The position numbers and the translations under genes were made by a program. From the NCBI RefSeq assembly GCF_937616625.2, contig NC_065576.1, forward strand, positions 11,100,501 to 11,164,500: a stretch of DNA of 64,000 nt, in the 5' to 3' direction. Of the stretch, positions 22,935 through 35,324 are shown piece after piece. The notes below the pieces were generated by a model. It was not told where the DNA came from, made no database searches, and worked only from the letters and a program-made list of their open reading frames with translations. Origin of the DNA: Mercurialis annua. Taxonomy: Eukaryota; Streptophyta; Magnoliopsida; Malpighiales; Euphorbiaceae. Each line of letters opens with the position of its first letter. Within the stretch, counting starts at the first letter, position 1.

Positions 22935-23035
22935 AAGAACATTGTCCGTAATAAGGTGGCCTAGAACAAATGCACCCTAAGACTCATGAATAACTATAAA
23001 AATAACCCGCTTAAACTTGTTAGCGAGAGTCTTCG
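22935..23035 (-). pseudogene. LINE RT N-terminal continuation
   Basis: The minus-strand translation LANKFKRV...HES-stop-GAFVLGHLITDNVL is the classic plant LINE RT block that leads straight into the VAFEMFH at 21684. Similarity stops near 23035, so the LINE is truncated there. Confidence 0.7.
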
Positions 23036-23269
23036 AGAGTAGTGGACACGACAGCATTTGTAAACCTCTAGTTCTTCGGCCGATAGAAGATCATAGATAT
23101 CTCTATACATAGGGGTGAGTATGAATTCGCCTTAGTTGAGATGTTATCCTTTAGCAAAAGTTGTCGCGATGATGAAGCAATTGGTTGTGATGCATAAAGA
23201 GGCAGAATATATGATAAATTTGACAAAAAAGTAACTTAAGGATGTGGTGTGTTTGGCCTGGTCAGGGTG

Positions 23270-24000
23270 TATAGGGTCATGGCACATATTGGCCTTTAGA
23301 AAGTTGTCTTAGTTATACAATGCTTAGTCTGGATTGAGCTTGTTTCTAGAAGAGTTCAGTAAAGGCGAAATACTTCAGCTTGTGACTGGGACTTTGAGCA
23401 TTGAAGCAATTTCTAATAGGGTAATAGGCATGGGGCTAAACGTGAAGCAAAACCCTTTGATAACGGGCGACAAGAATAGGGACGAACCCATCAGATGATG
23501 CTTGGCGATTGGTTGACTGAATTTTGCAGACATGGATGAGGTTGTAGAATTGCGACCACCCAAGTTCTATTGTAAAATGGTTCTAATCTTGCAACCTAGG
23601 CTCTGAAGTCATCGTTCGATAAATGCCAATTCCTAAATGCCCCTTTGACCTAGAAGGATGCATGATGAGGGCGATTGAACCGTGGAGGTGAGTAGTCGTT
23701 GAATGGAGCAGCATTCTTAAGGAGTTCTGGGAGTGAGTTGAGAATCAACCTGAGGCAGTAATGATCAGAATCTATCAGCATATCAGCACTAGTACCTCAA
23801 AGTTAGCATATGTGTTGGAAGAGAGGACGTCATTGATACGGTCGCGATCTGACTTGGTAATTTCCTAGTCTGGTGAGCTATTAGTGCTGAGGAAGGAGTC
23901 AAAATCAAATGGTGCCTAAATAGATAAGGCGGCGAATGACTAAATAACCTTACTTTGAGAGTTGTTTGAGACTTGATGTTGTTGCGAGAGAGTTGAATCT
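23270..24000 (-). pseudogene. plant mobile domain (PMD/MAIN-like) relic
   Basis: Minus-strand blocks FRA-stop-VARLEPFYNRTWVVAI, then (after a frameshift) SSLFLSPVIKGFCFTFSPMPITLLEIASMLKVPV, fit the PF10536 pattern W-x-R-LE...LFFWSP..FHF..G.MtiTLlDVa.LtGLPv. PMD proteins occur as host genes (MAIN/MAIL1) and as transposon cargo. Stops and frameshifts show this copy is dead. Sequence upstream of it to 24110 may be its 5' region. The other side to 23036 holds no recognisable feature. Confidence 0.5.
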
Positions 24001-24209
24001 TTTTGAAGTTTAAAATGCAAATCGGTTGGAATAAGAAAGTGGAGATATTTATATTATCAATATCCAAATAAGGAAGTCCATGAGTAGGAATTTCAAAAAT
24101 CATTTTCGGTTAACTAGATGCGTGCCGAGTGGCCCGGTGAAAGACCAAAGGAAAATCTAAAGCTCCGAGTCGGTTGGAAAAAACAATCCCAATATTATTA
24201 TAATGTGCT

Positions 24210-24760
24210 TGTTAAGGGCATTGTTTCCATCGGTCCAAAATAGGCCCAATCTTATGGCTGAATCAAAAATAGTCTTAGATGTCCAGAGGTTAGCCTAAGA
24301 TAAGGTTATGGCCCAACCCGGTACGAAATATTCAAAAAAATTATTTGAGAAGTGGAGTCTCAAGAGAAACTGAGTAACAGTTAGATTCATCATTATCTCC
24401 AATACAAGAGTTACACTCTTGTTAGTATTAGGTTTTTTAGTCTAATCAGGACATTAAATCATGGCTATAAATAGCCAAGTCTTTATTATATTCAGTACAA
24501 ACATTATCAATCAAACAAACAATAAGTTCCGGCTTTTTATCCCAATTTTCGGATTGAATTTAACTTATGAGTAGTTTTAATATCTTTCTCGCTCGAATCT
24601 CTAGATTTCCAGATTGATTTTTATAATTGCAATTAGTTTAATGGTTACATTAATCACACCATGTGGTCATTATTCATGTGTGATCCGATTAAAGCATCAT
24701 ACCGTAAAGATCCATTTGTAAATTCAAAAATTCAACCTGGGAACTATTTCCTCGTAAACA
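24210..24760 (+). repeat. possible solo LTR
   Basis: TGTTAAGGGC...CGTAAACA boundaries with an internal GGCTATAAATAGCC TATA box at about 24463 and an A/T-rich downstream half, as in plant LTRs. No 5-bp duplication, no primer site and no second copy were seen, so this is weak. Confidence 0.3.
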
Positions 24761-25263
24761 GAACCATTAATATATTGTGTGAGCCATTTGGTGGTTAGAT
24801 AAGTCCTAATTGATGACTGTATTCGCAGTTCTCATCAATTTTTATAAAATAGTTCACTCAATTTATTAAAAAATCGCTCATCTATGTATTTTTCATTAAT
24901 TTTAATAGAAATATAGCCTATGAGAAAACAAATCAGATGTCAAAATTTATATTCAGCAAAAAACATAGACCGTAAAATTTAAAGTTGAATCAGTTATCTC
25001 CGTATATGCAGTAGTGAGAGCCTAGCCAATTAGATCAAATCTCACTTGCAAATAAATTTTAATTTTCCAATTAGTCATCTTTCATTTTGTCAACGATGAT
25101 AATCGATTTTTCAAAATTTTAATTGTTTGTTGCTAGTTATGGAGGTATACTTCAAATTTATAATCTCTTAATGTAGCTAGAGGTGTATTAGTCATCTCAA
25201 AATGGCCCACATTGGCTTTCAATTTGTTACCTGACCTTTTAATTTTGGGTTATAAAATCCATG
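24761..25263. other. intergenic, nothing recognised
   Basis: AT-rich sequence with no open frame, inverted repeat or RNA-like motif that I can support. Confidence 0.5.
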
Positions 25264-25271
25264 GATATATC

Positions 25272-26276
25272 CAATGTTATTAAAATTGGAACGGACCGGC
25301 CGGTCCGACCGAGTTAACCGGGAACCGGACCCCAATCCGGTCCGGTTATATACAAAAGTCAACTTTTCTGAAAATCGGTCAAAAACCGGATCGAGCCGGA
25401 AAAATCCGGTTTTGACCAAAACCGGCCAGATCCGGTTTTCAAGAAATTATACTAAAAAATATACTCCCTCCGTCCCAATAGAGTTGTCCACTTTGAGGAA
25501 AAAATTTGTCCCAAAACTCTTGTCCACTTTCAAAAAGTAACTAACTTTTACACTTAGTTTTTCCATATTAGCCCTATTAAAAATCCACTAATGAGTAAAT
25601 TGAAAGTAAATTACAAGTTGACCCTATATTAAATAGGGGTATGACAAGAAAAGTAAAGAAAATTTTACAAAATCCATAAGTAATAATTGCTTTTCTTAAA
25701 CTGTGTGATAAATGCAAAGTGGACAACTCTATTAGGACGGAGAGAGTACTTTTTTTGTCCAAAAAATATTTATGTGGTTCCTTTTTACACATGTCTAGAT
25801 CTCATGTGTTTATTTTTTCTCTCCCTTGCACACATTTTACTTTTACTTTTTACTCACACTTTACTTTTTTTTTCCTCTCTCATACATATATATTTTTCTC
25901 TCTCTTATAATAACTCATCTTTTCTCTTTCATATACAACACTTTTTTTTCTCTAACACAAATTAATTATAATACATATTTTTAAATATTATTCTTTATTA
26001 TTGTATTTCACACAATATTTATTAAAATTAATTTTTATTTCTCATATATAATAATTATTCTATATGCTCTTAAACATTAATTATCTATAATTATATTTTA
26101 ATTTTTACATAAAAAATTTAAACAATAATATTATATATATATTTTATCATATTTTTTTTATAATACTATATATTTTTAATTTTAAAAAATTATATTTATT
26201 AAAATTAAAAAACCCGGTTGAACCATGAACCCTTGACGAAGCCGGTTTCAGTTCCGGTCCGGTTTTAAAAACATTC
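25272..26276. mobile_element. non-autonomous hAT-type element
   Basis: Termini CAATGTTATTAAAA and (inverted) GAATGTTTTTAAAA, with CCGG/GGACCGG-rich subterminal repeats on both sides. The 8-bp flanks are identical: GATATATC at 25264-25271 and 26277-26284, the hAT signature. It has no transposase. A Stowaway MITE is nested inside. Confidence 0.85.
25464..25746. mobile_element. Stowaway (Tc1/mariner) MITE
   Basis: Termini CTCCCTCCGTCCCAATAGAG and (inverted) CTCTCTCCGTCCTAATAGAG, flanked by TA at 25462-25463 and 25747-25748. 283 bp, no coding capacity. Confidence 0.93.
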
Positions 26277-26284
26277 GATATATC

Positions 26285-26954
26285 ATTTGATTGGTTGTAG
26301 ATACCAATGTGATATGTCATATCTTTTTTTTCTTGTTGAGAAAATGATATGTCATCTTTGATTATGTGAACTTCTATAGTTTTGCTATTATGAGTGTGAT
26401 GAGTAACTATTATACTGCTCCTCCTCTCAAAAGTATTTGCTTATATTTATGTTCATGTTATTTGGTCGGTCTGCTCGCAACTATATACTGAGCCCAATTG
26501 ATGTGAGTGTTTGGCTGTGGGACCTGAGTGTTATTATCGTGCCTAGCCTATCCAGCTCTTTGTACGAGAGCAATCAAGTAGTCTATGTCTAGAGGCGGAA
26601 CTATAGTACTAGGGTGGGGCGAATGGGGTGGTAACTCCATCCCGGTTTCAAAATGTTAAATAAATATTTTTAAGATAATTCGATAAAAAAAATTAAAATT
26701 ATGTCAAATGACATTATCGAATGTTGTTCGATCTGAATAATAAAATAAGATTAATATCAAATTATGTCATAATTTTTTGCATTTTTTTTTTCAATTTAAG
26801 TATAATTATCAAAACATCTCGCCTAATATATGTACCTTTCATAATGTGGCGTATATAACATAAACGACTAAAATAACATCGTTGTAGTCATTCACACGGC
26901 CAAAAATGACATCATTTTTATAAAAGAAAAACATAAAACAAAAATTGAGCTATA
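26285..26954. other. intergenic, nothing recognised
   Basis: AT-rich. A TGGGGCGAATGGGGTGG stretch near 26615 resembles fragments of older repeats but cannot be assigned. Confidence 0.4.
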
Positions 26955-29460
26955 AAAAAGCTAATATATTCAAAAACTATCGATCTTTTTTTTATCAAGG
27001 CTAATCCTCTGAAAACCCCCTCATATTTCAACCTTCTTTCGTTTGCACCCTCACCTTTTAAAATCGTCAATTTACCCAAATTATCACCTTTGAATTTTAA
27101 TTACACCCTCAAAGTACTAAATTGATCTATTTTCATTGGAAAAAAATCCAAATTAATACTTTATATTTAATATATATTCTAAATAGTACTTAATGTTAAA
27201 TATTTAACAATAAAACCATCTTCCCTAAAAAAATTAATTAAACTAAATTGTTTAACAAAAAAATTAAAAAAAATTAAATTTTTTAGCCCATTAATGCAGA
27301 CATGAATACAAGAAACTACAGAAACATACCCAAAACGAAAGTAGTAGAAAAAAAAAAGCAAAATGAACATATAGTAGGTATTAGATTACTCATGACAGTA
27401 ATTAGAAACAAAGATGATGCACATAATAGTGAGGAGAAATGATAAAAGGAGCCTAAAAAACCAAAACTAAAACAATAAGAACAGAAAGTTTTGATCAAAT
27501 GCTGCTAATTACTCCACTTGTGCATGAACTGTTAGGCATTCGTTTACTTTATCTAAAATTATTATTACAACAGCCAACACAGTGACCAAGCCAGCTCCAA
27601 AATTCAGGTAGGGAATCAGAAAACATAATTAAAATTTCTAATTATTAAAATTTCTAATATAAAACAAAATGGAAAGTTAAAAATTACATTATATCAAATG
27701 TATCCATTTTTTAATTATTTTAAAAATCTTCTTAATTTTCCACTTAAAAAATTGATGATTTTTTACGATTAGTTTTTTATATACTATATTTAATTATTAT
27801 ATAATCAATTTAAATTAGTTTTAAATTAAAATTATAAATTTTATAATTAAGTTTAAGTACCTTCAAACCGAAGTCCGATGAGTGGTGTTGAATTTTTCAT
27901 ATTAACAAAAGAGGATTCAAAGAAAAAAAATTAGTCAAATTGTTGAGTTGCAAATGCACATCATGTATATTTTTGTAGAAATTAATTTTACCGTAATTGA
28001 AAAAGGTTAAAAAATTAAGACTATATTTTTGATAGAAAATACATAAAAGTTTAGAATTAGAATTAAAATTTAATTTGAATATAAATGTTTATATAAAAAT
28101 TAAAATTTACTATAGATTTTATTTATTATACATGTCTGTTTTAATTTTAAACTAATTTAAAATTTACATTTAGTTTTGTTATAAATAAATTATTTTTATG
28201 TCATATTTTTTTATTTGGTGAAATGTGGTTAACATATTAGCAAAGTTGCAACAAACCTAAAAAAATCGAACTAGTTTAAATTAAAAAGAGAAATTATGTT
28301 AGTGACAACAAGTCTTTATAAATATGTTAGTGACATGTCTTACGGTCTCGTCCGTCTGGAAACCAACATCCAAGTGAGGAGCCCAGATTTGGCCTGATAA
28401 TTTTCATTTTCTTTAAATTCTTTTTGAATATTTTTGTTAAAAAAGTTAGTTTATTTAATTTTTTAGGTAAGATGGTTTTATTGTTGAAAAGTTAACATTT
28501 GAGGACTATTTAGAATATATATTGAAATATAATGTATTGATTTAAACTTTTTCTAATGGAAAGAGGTCAATTTAGTATTTTAAGGGTGCAATTGAAATTG
28601 AAATGTGATAATTTGGATATAATTGGCGATTTTGAAAGGTGAGACTGCAAATGAAAGAGGGTTGAAAGGTGAGGGGTTTTTCAGGGGATTAGTCTTTTTT
28701 CAATAGCACCGCACTTTATAATTTCATCAATTACATCATATTTTGTATTTTTTTTATATTTGAGCACCTTAAATTAAAAAAATAAATGATTTTATTATTA
28801 TAAAGATCAAATTTTATAAAACAACCAAATTTAAGGGTCATTTTATACTTTTTTCTACTTGGACAAATTTAAACAAGTCCCTTAACTTAAAAAACTTTCA
28901 AATAAATCCTAAATAAAAAATTAACTAAATAAATATATAATTAATTATTTTATTAAAAATTAAATAAATATTTAAAACCAAATCCGCCGCCACCCGCTTT
29001 TTCCGCTCTCCGTTTCCGGTCTTCCATGGAAGACCAGCAGATCTGGTCTTCCTTGTGAAAGACCAGCTCGTCTTCCCAAAGGAAGACCAACTGCTCGTCT
29101 CCGGTGAAAGACCAATGACTAAGAGCGGAAGCGGCGGGTCCGAAAAGAGATGGTGACGGAGAGCGGCGGTGGGTCCAAAGAGAGGCAGTGACGTTTTATT
29201 TAATTTATTTATTTATATTTTTTTTATTGTGAAGAAGAGGGTTTGTATGTATAATTTAGAACATCATATGTTATTTAAAAAATTTAAAAAATGTGAAGGA
29301 TTTGTTTTGAACTTCATACAAATGATAAGAGTTTAATTTGATACTTCATGGTGCTATTGAAACGTAAAAATACGAAATAGGATGCAATTGACGAAATTAT
29401 AAGGTCGTGGTGCTATTAAAAAAAAGTAAAGTTCGGTAGTTTTTTAGGGTATTAGTCGCT
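26955..29460. mobile_element. inverted-repeat element with another element in its left arm
   Basis: The right arm (about 29338-29458) has the inverted order AATAGCACCACGACCTTATAATTTCGTCAATTGCATC and ACTAATACCCTAAAAAACTACCG. The left arm matches it only if 26999-28694 is removed: CTAATATATTCAAAAACTATCG at 26960, then AATAGCACCGCACTTTATAATTTCATC from 28702. Its own target duplication is not clear. The interior (28980-29200) holds a GC-rich block with repeated GGAAGACCAG / CTGGTCTTCC. Confidence 0.6.
26999..28694. mobile_element. Mutator-like element with long TIRs
   Basis: Arms of about 190 bp (26999-27185 and 28510-28694) are inverted copies starting GGCTAATCCTCTGAAAA and GACTAATCCCCTGAAAA. 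The 9-bp flanks TTTTATCAA (26990-26998) and TTTTTTCAA (28695-28703) match at 8 positions. The interior is AT-rich without a transposase frame. Confidence 0.82.
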
Positions 29461-29807
29461 ATAGAATGAATTTTTTGAAAGATTAGGATGTTAAGTGAGA
29501 CGTTTTGTAAATTGTGCTTAAATCGAAAAAAATACGAAAGGTTGTGATATATGATGACATCAACCCAAATAAATATGATTTTGTTCATTTTAAAAACTTG
29601 GCGTGCAGTTTAATATATATTTTTTAAATCAATAAATATATCGTTCCATTAAGAAAAATTAAAGGTTGTATCGCTTAATGAATTATAAATCTCCACATTT
29701 GATTACATTTTTTTAGTTCCGCTATTACATCTATTTGTGGTTTTATTTTGATAATGACGTGTGACAACTGATAACAGTTGGTAGAATGCGTGTCGAGGAT
29801 TTATTAT
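29461..29807. other. intergenic, nothing recognised
   Basis: AT-rich, no supported feature. Confidence 0.4.
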
Positions 29808-30420
29808 GCACGGAAATTCCAAAAAAAATGGAATTATTTTTAAAATACCTGATTTTTAAATTTATTTACACTTTTTTTTCATAATTTTAGTTGTTATCCT
29901 TTTTATATATATATTTACAAAAATATCCTACTATATATAAAAGGCTTAAATTTATTATAGCGCATTTTATACGCACACAGCTCTCTCTCTCTACTTCTCT
30001 ACTTTCAAAAGTCTCTCTTTCCTTCTTCTTCTCTTTCGTACATCTACTTATCTTAACTTTCTCTTATGTTGGTCTACTTTTCCTACACATCGCTTTCTTC
30101 CATCTCGCAGTCGCGCGTCTTCCGGTGGATTTCTGGTCGTGATTTTCTCGCTGTCGTGTTTTTTTTGGTGGATTTCTCATCGCCGCGATTCTTTCATTGA
30201 TTTTCTCATCAGTGTACTTTTTTCGATGGATTCCTCGATATCATTTTTACATTTTTTGTAATTTTTTAGATTTTTTGTAAACAAATTATTGTAAATCTAT
30301 TATTTTTTATTTATAAATTCTTCTATTTTTCATATAATTATTTTGTCTTTCTCTTTTTTTATGGATTTGATCTTTTATTTTGATGCTAATAATTTAGTAA
30401 CAACGAATTGATTTATGGTG
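29808..30420 (+). repeat. dispersed repeat family, copy A
   Basis: It aligns in order and orientation with 63470-64000: CCYACTATATATARAAG, a CT-rich run, several GGATTTCTCRTCG-like units, then TTTTTTGTAAT, AAATTATTGTAGATCTAT and TTCATATAATTATTT. The layout (TATATATA followed by a CTCTCTCT leader) resembles a promoter plus 5' leader, so this may be an LTR or Mutator-like arm. Termini were not found. Confidence 0.65.
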
Positions 30421-30458
30421 TATTTGTAGTGTTTTATGATGAATTTACGTTATATTGT

Positions 30459-30562
30459 ATTTCTGGAATTCTATAGTGTATTTCTGGTGTATCTATGTTT
30501 TTCTATTGTATTTCTGGTATTCTATAGTGTATTTCTGGTGTATCCATATTTTTCTATTGTAT
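30459..30562 (+). repeat. tandem repeat, about 52 bp x 2
   Basis: The unit TATTTCTGGWATTCTATAG...GTATCYATRTTTTTCTATTG occurs twice with few differences, followed by a partial third copy. The rest of 30421-31157 is low-complexity AT-rich DNA with TATACAC-type runs and no gene. Confidence 0.75.
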
Positions 30563-31166
30563 TTCTGGTATTTTTCTAATTTATTTATGGTGTATTTGCA
30601 ATATATGTGGTGTATTTGCAGTGTTTTAATGATATACACTATAAAAAAGACACAAAAACACTATATATACATTATATATACACCATATATACACCTTAGA
30701 TATGCTATAAAAACAACATAGTCACACTAAAAACATCCTATATAAACTATAAAAACACCATAGTTACACTAAAAAAACACGATAAGAAAACAAAAAAAAA
30801 TCTATTAATAAGAGCAAAAAATATTTAAAAGTGAAAAAAAATATTTTTAAAACTAAAAAAAAAGATATTTTTGGTAAAAAAAAAAGTACGGTGTGTTTTA
30901 AAACAATGTAAAGTGAAAAATAGAATACGAAATAGTGTACTGTAGGAAATTTTCTTAAAGTAAATACATTGTCCCTTTTGAAAAATGTTTTTATTTTCAA
31001 AACTCTTAAAAATATTTTCGTACCATTTTTATAAATAACAAAAATTAAATATTCATCTCCCAAAGAATTATTTTATGCGTTCATAAAGATAGAAAAAATT
31101 ATCATTTTTGTTGTCCATTATAAATAGAATAAATACGTGCATTTAATATTAGTTATTAATATTCTT

Positions 31167-31375
31167 GAGAGATTTTTAGGTAAACTCAGTCTACCACATC
31201 ATCCATAGACTAACCTATTATATTATGACACGTCATTAAAATAATGGCATTATCGTAATTTTATTTATTACTTATTTACATTTTTAGATAGTAATATTAC
31301 GATAGTGTCATTATTTTAATGACGTGTATAGTGTACGGATGACGTGCTGGACTGAGTTTACCTAAAAATTTCTCT
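31167..31375. mobile_element. Mutator-type MITE, family copy 1
   Basis: Termini GAGAGATTTTTAGGTAAACT and (inverted) AGAGAAATTTTTAGGTAAAC. Identical 9-bp flanks AATATTCTT at 31158-31166 and 31376-31384. Related to the copy at 41257-41480. Confidence 0.9.
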
Positions 31376-31660
31376 AATATTCTTACAGTCTTACCATATG
31401 CATCTAATGCAGTGACTTTGATCTTTTCAAATCATCAATCCACACTGATTTATTAAAAAAAAGATATTTAGAAATATTTTAATAATTAAACTATAATCAA
31501 CTACTTTCTTTATTGGGAAAAGAGATAAATATGTCCCTATCGTTTAAGATATGCAACAAGTTGGCCTTTTTCGAATTTCGACTAATATTTTAAAAGCAGA
31601 CCATATAAATAGACCTTTTGTATAACAACGTTTACAAAACGTTATTTTCTACCTATGTGG

Positions 31661-32498
31661 TAGGGGTGGGCAAAAAAACCGGTCAAACCGATTAACCGAA
31701 CCGAAACCGGAAACCCGAACCGGAAAATGTGGTTAACCGGTCCAACGGTTTAGGTTTAGGTTTTGATTTTTAATTTTCATGGTTAATGGTTTAAGTTTAG
31801 GTTTTGGATTTCTAAAAACCGTGGTTAATCGGTTAACCGGTTTATATATATATTCATATATTTTTAATAATTAATAAGATATATTTTATGATCTGTAAAA
31901 TAATATGGATTTTATAATATACACAATAAAATCTAATTATAAAAATATATTGACATATATTTTATTTAGGAATATTTATATATTTTAGGAGAATTTATAT
32001 ATGAAAATATTTTAATAGAAATTTGTTTTCCTTATTAAAATATTTACTTAACAGAAATATAAATATTTAAGTATATAAATAGTAGAAAGTGGACGTGAAC
32101 AACACCACAAACAATTCAAAAAATACAAACCTAGCTTTAATATTACTCATAAATTATTTATAAATAATAATAGTTTTAAATATTTGCATTGACTTAACTA
32201 TTTATAAGATAGTTTAGATTTATATTTTTAATATAATTTGAATTTCTATAGTTTTTTTTTGTTTGCTAAAAAATCAAATAGAATTAAAATTTTATCTTTT
32301 TTGTCTTTAATTTTTCTAATGGTTATATGGTTAAAAACCGTAAAACCGAAAAACCGAACCGTTTTTTATGGTTAACCGATTTACCGGTTAACCGTTTAAA
32401 ATTTTAGGTTTAGGTTTTTAATTTTAAAAACCGTATTACAATGGACCGGTTTACAAATTGCCCTCATGGACCGGTTAACCGGTCCATGTCCACCCCTA
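31661..32498. mobile_element. non-autonomous hAT-type element, CGGTTAACCG-rich
   Basis: Termini TAGGGGTGGGCA and (inverted) TAGGGGTGGACA. Identical 8-bp flanks CTATGTGG at 31653-31660 and 32499-32506. Both ends are packed with AACCGGTTAACC motifs, the interior is AT-rich, and there is no coding region. Confidence 0.92.
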
Positions 32499-32506
32499 CT
32501 ATGTGG

Positions 32507-34230
32507 AATGTCCATGTCATATTCTACGTGGCAAAAATAGGGCAAATATGCTTCTATGTTTTAGGACGAAAGTAAATTGGCCCTTTATAAATTTTCGATC
32601 TCAATAAAATCTTGATGTTTCAAAATCAGTACATCCAAGCCACTATCTCTATCATTATTAATGAAACGCTTTGTGCCGTTACTCAATGTCTATGTGGAAT
32701 ACTCATATCATTTAACATCTCAAATAAAAAAAAAATCACGTGTCTTATTCATTTTTAAAATTCAAAAACATTTTATTTTTTCACTCTAAATCATAAATTG
32801 GTGGGCCTTTTCCAAGGTCTGCTTAATCAAATCAGCTAGAGAAAATTACACATATGGACTAAACAAGGGCTTTTATTACAAAAATGCTAAGCCTCTTAAA
32901 TTCTTTCATCAATGCTAACTTTTTCTTTACATCTATGAGCTAAACACGGTAAATTATTACATCTCATACATAGTTAATCCTAGCCTTCCACTTATTATAT
33001 CTTTGGTTCATTTTTTTCATAAACCAACACATATTGCTTTTCTTTTCCTTTTTCTTTTTACTTTTTATATTTTCTTATTTATTCCAGCCATGTTAACCTT
33101 TTCATCAATTTTTTTTGTTCTTTTTAGTTCTCCATTTATTTATTTATTTTATTATTTTTGATTCCTCATTCCTTAAATCAAACCCTCATTTTTTTATTAT
33201 TCTATATAAACACATGTCATGACTAATAACCTGAAAGAATTTAGTTTTGTGTTGTTTTAGTAGTGAGAATTGAAGATTGAGTGATTAAAAAGAGTTGCGG
33301 AAATGGTGTTTATATAAAAGAATTTGATGGAGTGATGTGTGTGTGTAAACATAGGCACGTTATGAGCCAAAGAGGGTGATGGATGGCAGTATTAGTAGGT
33401 GGTGGTGTTAATATTGTTGTAACAAACACATAATTTTGTTATTAATTATAGAATTTGCTATTGGTTATTAACAGGTGTTGGACCCTCTTTATTTAATGCT
33501 TTTACTTACATTTCTATGTTATATATACCTTTTTTTACTAATTGAGATCAGATATTAATTTATCACCGAAATATAAAGTTGATTAATTAACTTCCGATAA
33601 GTTGTTTCCATCAACAACAAAAATGTAGTTTCCAAAAGACCTTTTTTGATTTTTTTTATGGTAAATTTTTGAGAAAAATTACACTATGCATCTTTCTTTT
33701 TAATTTTTTTATATGAATACGCTTTAACTGCTATAAAAATAGTCTTTTTTAATTATTAGTTTTATAAAATACCTCATTTTATTAATAAGCTATTAGTAAT
33801 CTACCAAAATGCGTTTTTTTTTTTGCAAAAAAAAAAATAGAACGTATTTTTGTAAACATTTAGTTGAATCGACTTCATCTTGAGTATTTTTGTAAAAAGC
33901 CCAAAATTTTGTCGGTGAATCGACTTCATTTTGAGTTCTTAATTTAATAGCATTAGAGGCTAATTGAGAACAATAAGAGCTGTAGTCAAATAAAAGGGGG
34001 ATAATTTTGAAAATTTCCAGTCTGAATTGCCCATAATAAATATATTATTAAAATTATATTTGATATGTATGATTTATGTATTTGAGATGTATTATTTATA
34101 TATTTTTATGTGAGTATATCATTTTTTATATTTCTTCTTTAAATAATTATAAGATTATGTATTAGATTTGTTTCATATATGTATTTGAGATATATTTTTT
34201 CAATACGTTTCATTAATATTATTTGACTAT
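32507..34230. other. intergenic, nothing recognised
   Basis: AT-rich, no supported open frame. A CTATATAAACACATG near 33202 looks TATA-like, but no coding region follows. Confidence 0.45.
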
Positions 34231-34450
34231 CTTCGAGATACATATCAGATACATATGTTATACATTTCAGATACATGTCAGAAACATCTCAATTACATTT
34301 ATTTTGAAATACATATTAATTCATCAAATGTGTTTGACATGTTTCTTAAATGTATTTATTAGACAAATTGGTAATATATAATTTATACATGATAAATATA
34401 TCTTTGGTATGCGTTTTCTCGTTAATGGTGGTACCTCAATGCCTTCGAGA

Positions 34451-34516
34451 TACATTTTCGGTACATCTCATATACATTTTCGGTACATCTCATATACATT
34501 TTCGATACATCTCAAA
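34451..34516 (+). repeat. 22-bp tandem repeat, three copies
   Basis: The unit TACATTTTCGGTACATCTCA plus TA repeats three times, within a wider zone (34230-35290) rich in GATACATAT-type words. Confidence 0.85.
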
Positions 34517-34556
34517 TACATCATCAATACATATCGGAAACAGTTCAAAGAATATT

Positions 34557-34560
<4 letters not shown>

Positions 34561-34618
<58 letters not shown>
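34561..34618. repeat. (TA)n microsatellite
   Basis: About 29 uninterrupted TA units. Confidence 0.97.
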
Positions 34619-34619
<1 letters not shown>

Positions 34620-35320
34620 TTTAGATGTATTTTTAGATACATCTTTCATATACAATTAAAACATGATAAATATATCTTTAATACGTATCATTGATAAATA
34701 ATTTATACAATTTACAGAGCATCTGACATATTTTTTATTTTAATATATGTTACATATAAATTTTAACTACTCGTAAGTTATATATTTAATGCGTTAAATA
34801 TATAACTCAAATACAAATACTATACATATTTGACACTTTTTGTACATATCAGAAATAGTTTCGACGTATATTTTTTATTTTAATATATGTATTATGTGTG
34901 TATTTTGAGATGTAGTATTATCGATATATCTCTGATAAATTATCGATAAATCTATGATACATCGTGGATAAGTGTTTGTAATTCAAGTGAGGATGTTTAG
35001 TTTGATAAAAGTTGAGCTAAAAAAAAATCACAACTTATTATTTGTATGCTTCAATTTATTGTGAATAGTAACATATCAAAATGTTATTGATATTATTTGA
35101 TGCGTGAATTTTAATTAAAGCACGTGATACATGTATCTTTTAATTTAAAATATATTATACATACACCTTAGAGACACATAAATAATACATATTAATAATA
35201 AATTTATTTATTTATTTATTTTTATTTTAGAAATATGAAAAAAATAATAATCAGATATGTCCTTGATACATATATGATACATAACAGATACATAAACGAT
35301 ACATGTTTGAATAGTTCGAC
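34619..35320. other. AT-rich zone with GATACAT words
   Basis: Dispersed short words GATACATAT / ATGTATC on both strands. No open frame or element termini. Confidence 0.4.
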
Positions 35321-35324
35321 AAAA

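Noticed and set aside
25687..25965. 92-codon frame and overlapping Phe/Ser-rich frame
   Set aside because: Translation of a pyrimidine-rich tract at the edge of the Stowaway MITE.
28980..29200. GC-rich block with GGAAGACCAG repeats as a possible captured gene
   Set aside because: No continuous frame and no recognisable domain. Noted only as the interior of the inverted-repeat element.
33195..33420. TATA-like CTATATAAACACATG with downstream transcript-like sequence
   Set aside because: No open frame, no splice pattern and no conserved motif. A non-coding RNA cannot be supported from sequence alone.
34230..35290. Spaced GATACAT words as a CRISPR-like or regulatory array
   Set aside because: Spacing irregular, both orientations, low complexity. 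Consistent with microsatellite-like drift next to the (TA)n tract.
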